Positions 1 through 8,639 of a DNA stretch of 35,626 bases are shown here, piece by piece. This DNA is from Phycisphaerales bacterium (GTDB lineage: Bacteria > Planctomycetota > Phycisphaerae > UBA1845 > PWPN01). The notes beneath the pieces were generated by a model. The model was not told the DNA's origin, ran no database searches, and saw nothing but the letters and a program-made list of their open reading frames with translations. Every line of letters begins with the position of its first letter. Position 1 is the stretch's first letter. Where the stretch lies: contig JAAYCU010000128.1 of NCBI GenBank assembly GCA_012729595.1, forward strand, positions 1-35,626. The letters are read 5' to 3'. The translations under genes and the position numbers were made by a program.

Positions 1-923
1 CACTGCACGGCAAACTGGTCGAAGTATGGGCTGCCGTTAAAGTCAAAAGATGTGCTTTCGTTTTGGTGAATGGCGATGGGGTGTTGGCGATCGTCCTGCG
101 CACGAATCCGCTGGGCAACCTTTACGGTCCGCGCCCCGGACAAGCCCTCAATATATTCCTCAGCGATGCACCAGATAAGGTGCTTGTGATGCTTGAACCG
201 ACTTACCATGGTGTCGATGAATACTGTTTCCGCCGCCCTGAGTTCGCCGTTTGCCGGAAGCTCCCGCCCGAATGGTTTGGCATCATCGTCATAGAAAACA
301 AAGAAGATCGTGATACCATTAGCATCCATCATAGTGAACCAGGTCTCCCACTGATTCAGGATGGGGTCGCTGAGCCCAGAATTCAGGTTACTATCGATGT
401 ATGGATTTTCCGTCCAATCGCCGTCGCCGCCGTGACTCCGGATAGCCATAAGATAAATGCAGTTGGCCCCGGTGCCTAACATCTTATTAATTAAAGAAAC
501 CTGGTCCCCATTTCTCGTGCCGTCCGCATTGCGGATTCCGCGATATAGAAAACCCTCCGGATCGCCTGGTCCGCACATATAGAACGGGCCGCCGCCATGG
601 TAACGAAACCAAGCCGGATAATTCGGATCCACGACGATTTGGCCGGGCACTGGCTGGGCCATCACCACAGGCGGCGCGGCCAACAGCAAGATTGGCATCA
701 ATGCAATCAGGAGGCAAAACAAGGGCCGAAGAAGGGCTGATCCAGAAGCGCAAATTCCCTGGCCGAGTGCAGCCGGCACGGAAAACCGACGAGAGGATCC
801 ATGAAACTTCGGAGAAAAGCAAGTTGACGCGAACTGAGTCAATCGTTTCTTGACATGGGCAACCGGCTTACTAAATCCCGCTGTTCCACACACGCATTCC
901 CCGCGCTCAGCACGTTGTAGCAT
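1..923 (-). CDS. Secreted glycoside hydrolase-like protein (TIM-barrel/DUF4038-like), C-terminus truncated by window edge
   Basis: Manual minus-strand translation; absent from the ORF track because it has no stop in the window. Open from ATG at 923 (upstream aaaggaga) to position 1. Contains hydrophobic segment LFCLLIALMPILLLAAPPVVMAQP, then QIVVDPNYPAWFRYHGGGPFYMCGPGDPEGFLYRG...GTGANCIYLMAIRSHGGDGDW...NQWETWFTMMDANGITIFFVFYDDD...HLIWCIAEEY. Confidence 0.75.
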   Translation of the reverse strand, partial: MLQRAERGECVCGTAGFSKPVAHVKKRLTQFASTCFSPKFHGSSRRFSVPAALGQGICASGSALLRPLFCLLIALMPILLLAAPPVVMAQPVPGQIVVDPNYPAWFRYHGGGPFYMCGPGDPEGFLYRGIRNADGTRNGDQVSLINKMLGTGANCIYLMAIRSHGGDGDWTENPYIDSNLNSGLSDPILNQWETWFTMMDANGITIFFVFYDDDAKPFGRELPANGELRAAETVFIDTMVSRFKHHKHLIWCIAEEYIEGLSGARTVKVAQRIRAQDDRQHPIAIHQNESTSFDFNGSPYFDQFAVQ

Positions 924-1810
924 CAGACTCTCTCCTTTTCAGTAATTCGCTCCCTTGAACGCTGAAACGCGGCAGATGCTCTACGGAACTCTCCACGTTA
1001 CCTGCATCCAGCTTTAGGACACCTCGGAGGCATAATCCCCAAACAAACTATTCCCGATGTTCCGTCAAGATCATCCATAGCTGTCGACCATATTCACGGA
1101 GCAATCAAGACATTTCCGAGACACGAACAGGTGGTTATGCATCGAACCCAGCTCAATCAAGCGTGCCATGCAACTTTGGGAAATAGCATACAACAATGCA
1201 CTACTGGTTCTGACGCATTCTGGTCGATCGTTTTCGATAGAAGTTATCCCTCTATTGGGGGGAGGGGTAATCATCAAAATAAGATATCCCCACCAACCGA
1301 ATTCCCGGAAACCTCTCCGCGAATAACCCTGTTAACACGTAGGCTCCTAACCGACTCTAGCTACTTGTAGTATATCAGATCATACCCATTTATCCAAGTT
1401 CATTTCGCAATCCATGGCCCTTTTACGCAGTTTTCGCAATATCTCGGAACACAAAAGCAGATTATTACGTTCGCACTGAAAGACCAGCGACCTCGCCGTA
1501 GTTTTCGGACTGGAAATGGCGGAACATCCCCCGATATATGTTGATTCGCACCTGCGGTTTGGGTTGCGGTCCCTGGATACAAGCGACACAGATGGGCTAA
1601 TCGAGCACGCAAGCCCGCGTCTGCTCACGGGACTCTGTCTCGAAAGCACACGTCGTGTCGATTCGTCGTAAGATATTTGATGCCCGAAAAACGGACTCAT
1701 ATCCAATCCGGAAATGCCTGGCGGTATGCGGCAAGCAGGCCGACGACAAGTCAGCTCCAAGACAAAACGTATCTCAGCATCAGCAGGGCCCTCATTGCAG
1801 CAGCACCTGC

Positions 1811-2521
1811 TCAGAATGCCCCCCGGTAAGAGAGGACGGCCGGAATAGTCTTGACCATGATTTCCAGATCGAGCAGCATACTACGATGCTCGATGTAATC
1901 CAGGTCAAGCTGCATCCATTCCTGGTTGGGGATTTCACAGCGACCGCTGATCTGCCACAAACCAGTCAGACCCGGAACAACGGACAAACGCCGACGTTCG
2001 GCATCAGTACGTGTGGAACCCTCGGACAGCGGCCACGGGCGCGGGCCGGCCAGACTCATATCCCCGCGTAGCACGTTAAACAGTTGGGGCCAGTCTTCGA
2101 TACCGGTTCGCCGAAGGAAGGCGCCGACAGGCGTGAGCCGCGGATCGCGGTGGATTTTCAAGCACGGGCCGTCGCTCAGTTCGTTCATCGCCCGGAGCGG
2201 TTCCTGACCGGCCTCGGCCCCGGCGTATATCGAGCGGAATTGGTACATCGCGAACGGGCGGCCGCCCTGCCCGGCCCGCAACTGGCGCAAGAAGATCGGG
2301 CCGCGGCTGGTCAGCTTGATCGCCATCGCGGCCGCCAGCGCGATCGGCCACATGAGCAGCATCAGCAGACTACTCAGGCCGATATCCAGCGCCCGCTTGA
2401 CGAACATATAGCCACGCGGTCGCAAACCGGCGTGAACCGTCTCCTCCGGCAGGGTTACGGCGCTATCCAGAGCCGGCCGGGCCAACGCCCATTCATACAT
2501 CCCCGTGCGTGCGCAAGCCAT
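1811..2521 (-). CDS. Bacterial sugar transferase (undecaprenyl-phosphate hexose phosphotransferase type, WcaJ/PglC-like)
   Basis: Motifs FVKRALDIGLSSLLMLLMWPIALAAAMAIKLTSRGPIFLRQLRAGQGGRPFAMYQFRS, GIEDWPQLFNVLRGDMSLAGPRPW and PGLTGLWQISGR. Confidence 0.93.
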   Translation of the reverse strand: MACARTGMYEWALARPALDSAVTLPEETVHAGLRPRGYMFVKRALDIGLSSLLMLLMWPIALAAAMAIKLTSRGPIFLRQLRAGQGGRPFAMYQFRSIYAGAEAGQEPLRAMNELSDGPCLKIHRDPRLTPVGAFLRRTGIEDWPQLFNVLRGDMSLAGPRPWPLSEGSTRTDAERRRLSVVPGLTGLWQISGRCEIPNQEWMQLDLDYIEHRSMLLDLEIMVKTIPAVLSYRGAF

Positions 2522-2960
2522 TATCCATCCATCCCCAGGAAAATACTTGATGTCTTTACCCCCTCATTCATACTCCCCAATCCTTCCCCTTCGGCCCATG
2601 CACGGATGACGGTGCCCGGTACGACCTTCGTGCAGAACGGTCCCAGCCGATGAGCGGAATATCGGGCCGTGCGATAACCGCCTCCCATTCCGTCTCCCGG
2701 AAAAAGCCTTTGTGTGTGCCGGCCATCTTCAAATCGGACGACCGTTTTTTCAGGACGATCGCGGCCGCACAACGCTTGGCAAAGGTCTCAAAATAATCCG
2801 CGGCGCTAAGCCGTTGCGGCAAAGGTTGGCCAAGCCAGCGGCTTGCCCATACCACACTCACACCATCGGCATACAACGGCTCGCCCGTCGCCAAAATCTT
2901 GGCGAATTCCCGGCCATCGCAAGCCGGTCGCCATCGCCAAGGCTCATCGTCAATATACAC
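2521..2960 (-). pseudogene. Degenerate WecG/TagA/CpsF-family glycosyltransferase remnant
   Basis: ORF 2568..2960 has ADGVSVVWASRWLGQPLPQRLSAADYFETFAKRCA and AGTHKGFF, resembling the WecG/TagA motifs (DG..vVWA.RLLG.PLPeRv.G.D / GTH.GYF). The segment normally between them is missing, the conserved N-terminus is not recognisable and the C-terminal part is short. Confidence 0.5.
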
Positions 2961-3159
2961 ACAGTCTCCCTGACCGGCGCGTCCAGAGTGTTATGGGACA
3001 ACCGATCGGATGATAACACCAACTGGGGATTGTTCGCGGGATGGTTCGCGTGGACTCTGTCGGGGCCTTGCTCGACCGTGTGGTAGATGCGGCGTCTCGG
3101 GCTATAATGCCGGTGGTCTTCACCGAGCGAAGACGGATATGAAAAAGGACGTTACGGTC

Positions 3160-3711
3160 ATGAAGCTTTATACGACTACTGGAGATGACGGTCACACCTC
3201 GCTGGTCGATGGCAGCCGCGTATCCAAGGACGACTCGCGAGTTGCAGCGGCCGGCAATGTGGACGCCCTGAACAGCCTGTTGGGCTGGTGCCGGGCGGCA
3301 CCCGGCGCCGACGGGCTAGCCCCTATGATCGAGCTTATCCAAAACGAACTTTTTCACCTCGGAGCCGAATTGGCCACGCCCACCGAGTCCCGGGAAATCC
3401 TGCGTATCGCCCTGCTCGGCGCCGAGCAAATCCATCGCCTTGAAAACTGGATCGACGAGGCCACCGCAGCGGTCCCCCCGCTGATCCATTTCGTGCTCCC
3501 CGGGGGTGTGGAATTGGCTTGCCGACTGCATATCGCACGCACCAGTTGCCGCGTCCTTGAACGTGCGGTAGTCACGATGGCCAATACCTTCCAGACACGA
3601 TCCGAGGTGTTGGTGTATATTAATCGGTTGGGAGACTTGCTATTCGCCTGGGCTCGGCAGGCCAATCACGAGGCCAATCTGCCCGACCCGATATGGGACC
3701 AGAAAAAGTGA
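3160..3711 (+). CDS. pduO: ATP:cob(I)alamin adenosyltransferase, PduO type
   Basis: MKLYTTTGDDGHTSLVDGSRVSKDDSRVAAAGNVDALNSLLG...QNELFHLGAELATP...FVLPGG...CRLHIARTSCRVLERAV...YINRLGDLLFAWARQAN. ORF track start at 3010 is over-extended; ATG at 3160 (or 3139) fits better. Confidence 0.92.
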   Translation: MKLYTTTGDDGHTSLVDGSRVSKDDSRVAAAGNVDALNSLLGWCRAAPGADGLAPMIELIQNELFHLGAELATPTESREILRIALLGAEQIHRLENWIDEATAAVPPLIHFVLPGGVELACRLHIARTSCRVLERAVVTMANTFQTRSEVLVYINRLGDLLFAWARQANHEANLPDPIWDQKK

Positions 3712-6700
3712 GCGAAGAACCAAAATCAGACATAACGCCACAGGATATTACCAGGCTGATAGAGCAGTCCCCTCTTGAGGACACGCTCTCCAAGGCCGGC
3801 ACCCTGGAACGGTTTATCGTGGCTATTCTGGCCGTCACCCTGGCCGCAACCTGCTTCCTGATCAGTGCCGGCCACGGCGTCAAGCAGGGCTATCAGGCCT
3901 GGCGGTCCGATTCCGTGCTGCGAATCCTGGTCGAGCTACTGAACTTCAATTATCAGTACCCGACCCTCCGTGGAGTGGAAATCAAATGGCTGGCTCAGGG
4001 ACTCGGGGCGGCCGCCATCATTCTGGCCGTGACCCTAGCCTGGTTCTCCCGCTCACGTCGCGATGAAGGGGAGCAGGATATTGCATCCGAGGACGCAATC
4101 CCCCCCGCCACGCATGTAGAGAAAAGATCCTGGATGCTTACTCCCCCGGCTGCGGCAGCCCTGGCTCTTGCCGGGTTCGCGGGTTGGTCTATCTTAAGCT
4201 ACTATTGGTCAGTCTGGCCCGAAGCTTCCTTTCTCAACGGCCTGCAATTATCCTTTGCCGTTCTCTGGGCAATTGTCCTGAGTCGAACACTGACCCGTAC
4301 CAGCGTGCATTGGGCAAGTCTCGCAATTGTGCTGATCCTGGCCGCGACCGCCACCCTGGGCCTATGGTATCGACAGGAACGCAGTCCGGAAATGCGCTTG
4401 GAATTCCCCATAGGTAATCCGCTCTTTTTCGCCGCCTGCCTGCTTCCAGGAATCGCGTTATTGCCTGCGGTGATCCTGCGAAGATGGTCCACTCGCGACC
4501 TCGCGAGCCAGCGATGGTACGGCCCCAAGTCGCGCCAGCCATCTTCGTCAATTACAAAATGGCGGTGGATCATCCTTCTGGCCGCGACACTTATTCCACT
4601 GCTATGGGCTTTCAGACTGGCCGAGCCACGCGGACCGGCATTAGGCTTGATCGCCGGAATCAACGTAGCCATCCTGCTGGCCGTACGTCGCCGATGGCGC
4701 TGGGCGGTGGTATTGGCTATCGTGTTACAAATATTCGCTGCCTACGGGCTGTACCAAGCCCATATGGCACGTCCCGGGGGCGATCGGAACGCGACGATTC
4801 GCCTGCGATTATGTACTTGGCGTTATGCCGGCACGCTGGCCCTGCATCAACCGCTGGTCGGGCATGGCCGGGACACATATCCGATACTTGCCCAGCGTAT
4901 GTCCGTGCCCGACGTGGAGCGTGATCCGTTGGCGTTCCCCTCCTTGTACCTTGGACATGCTCACAACGAATGGCTGCAAGTACTGGCCGAATTGGGTGCA
5001 GTGGGCTTTGCCCTGATCGCAACGGCTTTGGGGATTACTTTCTGGTGCGTCCTGCTGACCCTGCACAGGCCAATGACGCGGGCGGATAAATGGTGCCTGC
5101 TTGGTTTAACCGCGACTCTGACAGCCATTATCGTCGAAGAGTGTTTTAACGTCGCCATGCGCAAGCCGGGGCTGCCCATCTTCTTCTATACCGTAATCGG
5201 ATTGCTTCTGGCTTTTTGCCGGGACAGCCTGGTACCGTCTTTGGTCGTGCCCCGGAAGCATGGGCAACCGCTGCGCTGGGTCGTCCTACTCGCCGGCCTC
5301 TTCGTCGTCTGGGCTATTGCGAGTGCCTCCTGGCAAGACTGGCAGGGAGCCTTGGCCCATACCCAGGCCGTCGACAAGGCCGAACAGGAAAATTGGAATC
5401 AGGCGTTCCGGCATTTCGAGACAGCCTCATCCGATAGGTTCTGTATCGAGGATCGCCTGGCGGCCTTTCAAGGAAAGGTGTTTACCGCTTACAGGGCGGC
5501 CGAATGGCAGGTGCAACGTACCGGACAGATGCTCGCCCGACAGAAAGCAATGCAAGGCATCAATCCGCAGGCCCGTATGTTGGCGGCCGAACAATCCGCA
5601 GCATTCGAAACATATTTCCGGCTTTGCCAGAAAGCAGGCATCGAGGTACTGCAGCGGGCTCCCGGCTGGCCGGATATCGCCCGCAGGCTCGGGGAATCCT
5701 GGATACTTAAAGCGCAAATGGAGCGGATCGAGCAACAGTTTGGCCTGCGCGAGGAGGTGGCGAACTATATCGCCGAAGCCCGCCCGTGGCTGCTGGCCGA
5801 ATATGAAGACAATCGCCTGAACTGGGCGGCGGCTTATCGTTTACTGATGGTCATACCTGACCAGCCCATGCTGGATCGTTTGAATATCGCCAGAACCCCT
5901 CTTCGATACGGACCAATGCCGGCGGAAATGGAAGGATTGCTGGCGACCTATGCGAATGAACCCCACTACAATCAGATCATGGATCAGGCCCTGGCTGAAG
6001 CGCATCACTTGCTCAAGAGCTCGAACAGCCAAGCCTGGTCCAACGCCTACATACCGGAACTGTTTCGCCTGGCGGCCCTGGCCCGCAAACTCGAGGGCCG
6101 GTTCGCCGATGCCGCCCGGCTTGCGGAAGAGGCCGCGACTCTGTTGGACACTATCCGTGCTCGGTTTCCTCTGACCGCATTGTATGCCCGCCATGACCAA
6201 TGCCGATACTTGTTTTTCGACAATCCCACCGAACCGCTAAAGGCCATCGAATTATGCCGCAAGCTCATCGAGGATTGGCCCGCATCGCCCCAGCGAGAAA
6301 CCCAACTGCAACCTATACGTCATGACCTCGGCCTATTCCTGCTTGCCACCGGACAGGAGGATGAGGTACGGAACCTACTTGCGCGATCGAATGCAACCAC
6401 CATGCCGATAACCGAGGGCCATGACCCGTGGTTGGCTGATTTATATGTCCAATTATGCCAGACCTTCTCAAGTTGGCCTATCGCATACCGTCCAGCCGAA
6501 TTCGGTTTCTGGCTGGCGCGGGCCTTCGAACTCGATCCGCGATCGGCCCATGCTCACCTGCTGGCCATCGCGTTCGCCCTCGAACGCGGCGAAAACGTCT
6601 CGGCCATCCAGTACCTTAACGCCTTGCAGGACATACTTGTCGATCCGGTACGGATGGAAATGGCCTTGCGGGCCCTGCTGGCCCGTTTGCCTGACGATCC

Positions 6701-6785
6701 AACCCTGCGTAATTATGTACTCCAATGGCAACAAGACATGACACGACCGTCCGTACCGGGTGAATTGAACGACCCCGAAAAATGA
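3693..6785 (+). CDS. O-antigen ligase/polymerase-like membrane protein with large C-terminal helical/TPR-like domain
   Basis: Multiple hydrophobic helices, periplasmic-loop motif PLVGHGRDTYPILAQRMSVPDVERDPLAFPSLYLGHAHNEWLQVLAELGAVGFALI, followed by a long helical-repeat C-terminus. Start overlaps the preceding gene; GTG at 3708 is an alternative start. Confidence 0.85.
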   Translation: MGPEKVSEEPKSDITPQDITRLIEQSPLEDTLSKAGTLERFIVAILAVTLAATCFLISAGHGVKQGYQAWRSDSVLRILVELLNFNYQYPTLRGVEIKWLAQGLGAAAIILAVTLAWFSRSRRDEGEQDIASEDAIPPATHVEKRSWMLTPPAAAALALAGFAGWSILSYYWSVWPEASFLNGLQLSFAVLWAIVLSRTLTRTSVHWASLAIVLILAATATLGLWYRQERSPEMRLEFPIGNPLFFAACLLPGIALLPAVILRRWSTRDLASQRWYGPKSRQPSSSITKWRWIILLAATLIPLLWAFRLAEPRGPALGLIAGINVAILLAVRRRWRWAVVLAIVLQIFAAYGLYQAHMARPGGDRNATIRLRLCTWRYAGTLALHQPLVGHGRDTYPILAQRMSVPDVERDPLAFPSLYLGHAHNEWLQVLAELGAVGFALIATALGITFWCVLLTLHRPMTRADKWCLLGLTATLTAIIVEECFNVAMRKPGLPIFFYTVIGLLLAFCRDSLVPSLVVPRKHGQPLRWVVLLAGLFVVWAIASASWQDWQGALAHTQAVDKAEQENWNQAFRHFETASSDRFCIEDRLAAFQGKVFTAYRAAEWQVQRTGQMLARQKAMQGINPQARMLAAEQSAAFETYFRLCQKAGIEVLQRAPGWPDIARRLGESWILKAQMERIEQQFGLREEVANYIAEARPWLLAEYEDNRLNWAAAYRLLMVIPDQPMLDRLNIARTPLRYGPMPAEMEGLLATYANEPHYNQIMDQALAEAHHLLKSSNSQAWSNAYIPELFRLAALARKLEGRFADAARLAEEAATLLDTIRARFPLTALYARHDQCRYLFFDNPTEPLKAIELCRKLIEDWPASPQRETQLQPIRHDLGLFLLATGQEDEVRNLLARSNATTMPITEGHDPWLADLYVQLCQTFSSWPIAYRPAEFGFWLARAFELDPRSAHAHLLAIAFALERGENVSAIQYLNALQDILVDPVRMEMALRALLARLPDDPTLRNYVLQWQQDMTRPSVPGELNDPEK

Positions 6786-6843
6786 GGAGCGCACCCCGCA
6801 AGTCAGCTATCGGCCGGGCCGGCGTTTTCCCGATGATCTATAA

Positions 6844-8403
6844 ATGTCTTTTTCCGTCATCAAATCCGCCCGGCTGATCAGCATCATTACCCTGGGTTCG
6901 CGCATACTCGGCCTGTTGCGGGACATGGCCGTCACTAACGCTTTCGGGGTCGGCTCGGTGGCGTCGGCCTTCTGGACCGCCTTCCAGGTTCCCAATCTGT
7001 TCCGCAGGCTCTTCGGCGAGGGGGCGATCTCCGCCGCCAGCATACCCGTCCTGACCGAAACCCTTACCCGCGAGGGCAAGGATAAAACCGACGCCCTGGC
7101 GGGGCGAATTATCGGTTTGCTGTTGGTCATTCTGGCGGCCGTCTGCGTGCTGGGCGAGCTGGTCATCGCCGCTTTGTATTGGCGGTATCAGGACCGTACC
7201 GATTCGGCCCTGCTGCTGGCTTTAACCGCCCTGATGTTTCCTTATCTGATTTTTATCTGTACGGCGGCCTTGCTCGGCGGGGTACAGAACGTCTTCGGGA
7301 AATTCGCCTCGGCCGCCGCCGCCCCGCTGATCCTCAACCTTTTCATGATCGTGGCCGCGACCGGCGGACATTGGCTCAATCTGGAAATGCGGACGGCCAT
7401 CTTTCTGTTGTCCGTCACCGTGGTGATCTCCGGCATATTCCAGTTGGCCTGGCAGTGGGTGGCGGCCAAGCGCTGCGATCTGCGCTTGCCTTTGCGTCTC
7501 GATGCCCGTAACCCGGCCATTCGCCGCATCGGCCTGACCATGCTGCCCATGATCGGCGGGCTGGCCACCGTCCAGTTCAACACCCTGGCCGACGCCCTTA
7601 TCGCCTGGTGGTTCGTGCCCGAGGTGATCGTCAATGGGCAGGAGGCCGAGCGGGTCGGGCCGGCCGTCCTCTCCCTCGCCCAGCGGTTGTATCAGTTCCC
7701 GCTCGGCGTGTTCGCGATCGCCCTGGCGACGGCCATCTTTCCGGCCCTCAGCCGCCACGCGGCCGAACGCGACGATACCGGCCTGGCCCATACGCTATCG
7801 CGCGGGCTGCGCATCACCGCGTTCGAGGGGCTGCCCTGCCTGCTCGGTTTAATACTGATTCGCGAGCCGTTGATCCGCGTGCTCTTCGGCCGCGGCGAAT
7901 TTTTGACCGTGCCGGGGGCCGTCGATCGCGTGGGCCTGGCCCTGTTCATGTACGCCTTGGGTATCTGGGCCTTCGGCGTCAACCAGCTCATGGTCCGGGC
8001 ATTCTACGCGCTGGGCGACGCGAAAACTCCCCTGCGCATCTCGGTGATCAACGTGGCCATCAATCTCGCCCTCAATCTTCTGCTGGTCCATACCCGCCTG
8101 CGCGAATCGGGCCTGGCCCTGGCCACTACCATCTGCGCAACCCTTCAGGTCGTCGCCCTGCTGGTTCATTTTCAACGGCGTAACGGTCATCTCGCCTGGG
8201 TTGAAATCAGGGGCAGCCTGCTCCGGGCGCTCCTGGCCACGACGGTCATGGGCCTCGCGGTCTGGCTGGTCGACGGCTTATACCCCGACCAGTACGGCAT
8301 GACCCTGCGCCTGCTGGTCATGGTGGTCACCGGCGCGGTAAGCTTCGGCGCCGCGGCCGTTCTCTTCCGCTGCCCGGAGATGCGCGAAATCCTGCGGCGG
8401 TAA
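6844..8403 (+). CDS. murJ: Lipid II flippase MurJ (MviN family)
   Basis: ITLGSRILGLLRDMAVTNAFGVGSVASAFWTAFQVPNLFRRLFGEGAISAASIPVLTE..., LFGRGEF, MVRAFYALGDAKTPLRISVINVAINLALNLLLV. Confidence 0.95.
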   Translation: MSFSVIKSARLISIITLGSRILGLLRDMAVTNAFGVGSVASAFWTAFQVPNLFRRLFGEGAISAASIPVLTETLTREGKDKTDALAGRIIGLLLVILAAVCVLGELVIAALYWRYQDRTDSALLLALTALMFPYLIFICTAALLGGVQNVFGKFASAAAAPLILNLFMIVAATGGHWLNLEMRTAIFLLSVTVVISGIFQLAWQWVAAKRCDLRLPLRLDARNPAIRRIGLTMLPMIGGLATVQFNTLADALIAWWFVPEVIVNGQEAERVGPAVLSLAQRLYQFPLGVFAIALATAIFPALSRHAAERDDTGLAHTLSRGLRITAFEGLPCLLGLILIREPLIRVLFGRGEFLTVPGAVDRVGLALFMYALGIWAFGVNQLMVRAFYALGDAKTPLRISVINVAINLALNLLLVHTRLRESGLALATTICATLQVVALLVHFQRRNGHLAWVEIRGSLLRALLATTVMGLAVWLVDGLYPDQYGMTLRLLVMVVTGAVSFGAAAVLFRCPEMREILRR

Positions 8404-8407
8404 GGAG

Positions 8408-8611
8408 TTATTCCGCTTTGTCATCAAGTGTGGAAAGTTTTACAACGCGAACAGTTCTTTGAAGTCGCGATGAATATCCATCGTGTTGTTTCCGGAGCAT
8501 TTCCAGGGCGGCCAGGCGCTCCTCGGGCGGACGGCTGAGCCAATATTCCAAGTCCCGTTTTTTCGCCGCGGGATCGCCAAGGACATACTTGTGAACGACT
8601 TTCTCGATCAT
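8408..8611 (-). CDS. Small antitoxin-like protein (YWLSRPPEERLAALEMLRKQ...RLQRT type)
   Basis: 67 aa: MIEKVVHKYVLGDPAAKKRDLEYWLSRPPEERLAALEMLRKQHDGYSSRLQRTVRVVKL. Resembles a small family usually encoded beside nucleotidyltransferase-like toxins; family call is from recall. Confidence 0.6.
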   Translation of the reverse strand: MIEKVVHKYVLGDPAAKKRDLEYWLSRPPEERLAALEMLRKQHDGYSSRLQRTVRVVKLSTLDDKAE

Positions 8612-8639
8612 GCGACCATTTTAACCTTACACGCCGGGT

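Noticed and set aside
1244-1270. Hairpin TTATCCCTC...GAGGGGTAA
   Set aside because: A 9-bp stem is visible, but there is no U-tract and no adjacent gene to assign a function.
1071-1760. Several ORFs of 60-130 aa in the 924-1810 intergenic stretch
   Set aside because: No family motifs, overlapping on both strands, no convincing ribosome-binding sites. Left as non-coding or decayed sequence.
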